64,000 bases of DNA from an uncultured Flavobacteriaceae bacterium. GTDB lineage: Bacteria > Bacteroidota > Bacteroidia > Flavobacteriales > Flavobacteriaceae. The DNA lies in assembly GCA_938073895.1 (NCBI GenBank), contig CALJFB010000010.1, positions 62,001-126,000 of the forward strand, given 5' to 3'. Position 1 is the stretch's first letter; every line of letters starts with the position of its first letter. This document shows positions 63,222 through 64,000 of the stretch, in pieces. The position numbers and the translations under genes are program-made. The notes under the pieces are model-generated. The model did not search any database. It worked only from the letters and a program-made list of their open reading frames with translations, and was not told the origin of the DNA.

Positions 63222-63755
63222 ATGAAAAAATCCTTAGTATTAATCGCATTATTATTTAGTGTAACAGCAACATTTGCACAAGAAAACGTTTTTGGAGTTA
63301 GAGCAGGTTTAAATGTAACTAATTTAGACTTTAGCCCAGAAGTGCCAGCAGGTGTAGAAAATTTACATAGAAATGGTTTTGTTATTGGTTTTGTTGCAGA
63401 ATATGGTATTTCTAAGAAACTTTCTATAGCTCCAGAAGTTCAGTTTTCTGCCGAAGGTGCAAAAGATAAAAGTTTACGTTTAGATTACATACAAATGCCA
63501 ATTTTTTTAAACTATAAGTTAACACGTCAAATTGCTGTAGGTGTTGGACCACAAATTAGTATAAAGTCTCATAGTCACGAAGATGGTCTTCAGAATTTTG
63601 CTTATTCTGGTATTGCTGGTATAACTTATATGATTACGGATGAAATCTTTGTTGATGCACGTTTTTCTTATGGTTTATCTAACATATTTGATGATGCTAC
63701 GGGTTTAGATGCTATAAATAAAAACATACAATTTGGTTTAGGAATAAAACTATAA
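63222..63755 (+). CDS. Outer-membrane beta-barrel protein (PorT/OmpA-like barrel)
   Basis: I use the ATG at 63222 (MKKSLVLIALLFSVTATFAQ), which gives a textbook signal peptide; the track start adds eight residues. The 177-residue protein is a small barrel of the porin/PorT-like family (VFGVRAGLNVTNLDFS, NGFVIGFVAEYGISKKLSIAPEVQFSAEGAK, IGFGLGIKL-type end with a terminal hydrophobic strand). Its role is unknown. It is followed by a terminator. Confidence 0.85.
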   Translation: MKKSLVLIALLFSVTATFAQENVFGVRAGLNVTNLDFSPEVPAGVENLHRNGFVIGFVAEYGISKKLSIAPEVQFSAEGAKDKSLRLDYIQMPIFLNYKLTRQIAVGVGPQISIKSHSHEDGLQNFAYSGIAGITYMITDEIFVDARFSYGLSNIFDDATGLDAINKNIQFGLGIKL

Positions 63756-63772
63756 TCTAAATTACAGATACA

Positions 63773-63807
63773 AAAAAAGTCCAATTCGAAAGAGTTGGAC
63801 TTTTTTT
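63773..63807. terminator. Bidirectional terminator between barrel gene and miaE
   Basis: AAAAAAGTCCAATTC - GAAA - GAGTTGGACTTTTTT is a 15-bp stem with a GNRA-like loop and a T run. It also lies 25 nt past the minus-strand miaE stop. Confidence 0.9.
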
Positions 63808-63831
63808 ATGCTAAAAGGAATACAACTCAAT

Positions 63832-64000
63832 TTATCCGTGAATAGTTTCGGTTTTACTTAAGCCTTTCATTATTTCGGCTTCATAAGTTAAAAGCTCTTG
63901 CCATTTTTTATTAACTTCTTCAAGATTACCATATTGTCTAGCAAAACCTAAAAACATAGTGTAGTGGTTTGCTTCACTTACCATTAAATTATAGTAAAAT
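63832..64000 (-). CDS. miaE: tRNA 2-methylthio-ms2io6A hydroxylase MiaE-like (3' end only)
   Basis: This frame is absent from the track because it runs off the right edge. The last 55 residues are visible on the minus strand: FYYNLMVSEANHYTMFLGFARQYG, then a helix LEEVNKKWQELLTYEAEIMKGLSKTETIHG and TAA. SEANHYTMFL fits the EAxxH diiron ligand pair of the MiaE family (tRNA-(ms2io6A37) hydroxylase). The N-terminal part lies outside the window. Confidence 0.8.
   Translation of the reverse strand, partial: FYYNLMVSEANHYTMFLGFARQYGNLEEVNKKWQELLTYEAEIMKGLSKTETIHG

Noticed and set aside
1-64000. Prophage, insertion sequences, integrative elements, CRISPR arrays, toxin-antitoxin or defence genes
   Set aside because: I looked for transposase, integrase, Cas, restriction and toxin motifs and for terminal repeats and found none; base composition and gene style are uniform.

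Overview
The window is an AT-rich chromosomal segment from a member of the Bacteroidota, almost certainly family Flavobacteriaceae. The evidence is a PorQ-type type IX secretion protein, a gliding-type GldF/GldG transporter, many flavobacterial DUF families (DUF4199, DUF4252, DUF2807), many Bacteroidota-style promoters (TTTG, about 19-20 nt, TAnnTTTG), and the absence of obvious Shine-Dalgarno sequences. I cannot name the genus. I see no phage, insertion sequence, CRISPR array, tRNA or rRNA. The window looks like core chromosome with a few lineage-specific oddities.

Layout. 1-4.4 kb (minus): an envelope/sugar operon (DUF4199 protein, GT2 glycosyltransferase, phosphohexomutase, start of an MsbA-like ABC exporter). 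4.4-6 kb: L31 type B and a GlmU-like protein. 6.3-8.1 kb (minus): an oligopeptide-type binding lipoprotein next to what looks like a decayed ABC ATPase gene. 8.3-12.6 kb: mtaB, small membrane and acetyltransferase-like genes, a hydrolase, a lytic transglycosylase and a half-size TauE/SafE protein. 12.8-19.5 kb: a TPR-like membrane protein, rpmH, carB (short form), rmuC and a DUF2807 lipoprotein. 19.5-25.9 kb: a vitamin B12 uptake locus with divergent arms, btuFCD on the minus strand and a cobalamin riboswitch followed by btuB and a BtuG-like propeller on the plus strand. 26-30.5 kb: a PP-loop ATPase and S41 peptidase pair, divergent from an ECF sigma/anti-sigma/double DUF4252 operon.

30.6-36.6 kb: purB and neighbours, a haem-binding protein, a GT4 glycosyltransferase, and a Crp-like regulator followed by YceI. 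37-42 kb (minus): a SAM hydrolase-family gene, an ABM monooxygenase, a fused gldF-gldG and dnaN. 42.2-48.4 kb: phoH, purC, an esterase, an orphan four-helix sensor-like protein, a coiled-coil membrane protein and a long-form GAPDH. 48.7-55.5 kb: lon, porQ, cmk, a LysM protein and rpsA. 55.9-64 kb: pyrR, pyrB, a small STAS-like protein, rnz, pdxH, sixA-like, ppk1, ppx, an outer-membrane barrel, and the 3' end of miaE.

Functional themes are nucleotide synthesis (carB, purB, purC, pyrR, pyrB, cmk), translation (L31, L34, S1, mtaB, miaE), B12 acquisition, polyphosphate metabolism, and the envelope/gliding/T9SS machinery. The items most worth a second look are the nonsense-interrupted ABC ATPase remnant at about 8.0 kb, the gldF-gldG fusion, the CarB without its allosteric domain, the asymmetric riboswitch control of the B12 locus with a BtuG-like protein, a long apparent purB leader, and a perfect inverted repeat upstream of dnaN. 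Nothing here is clearly an undescribed defence or mobile system.
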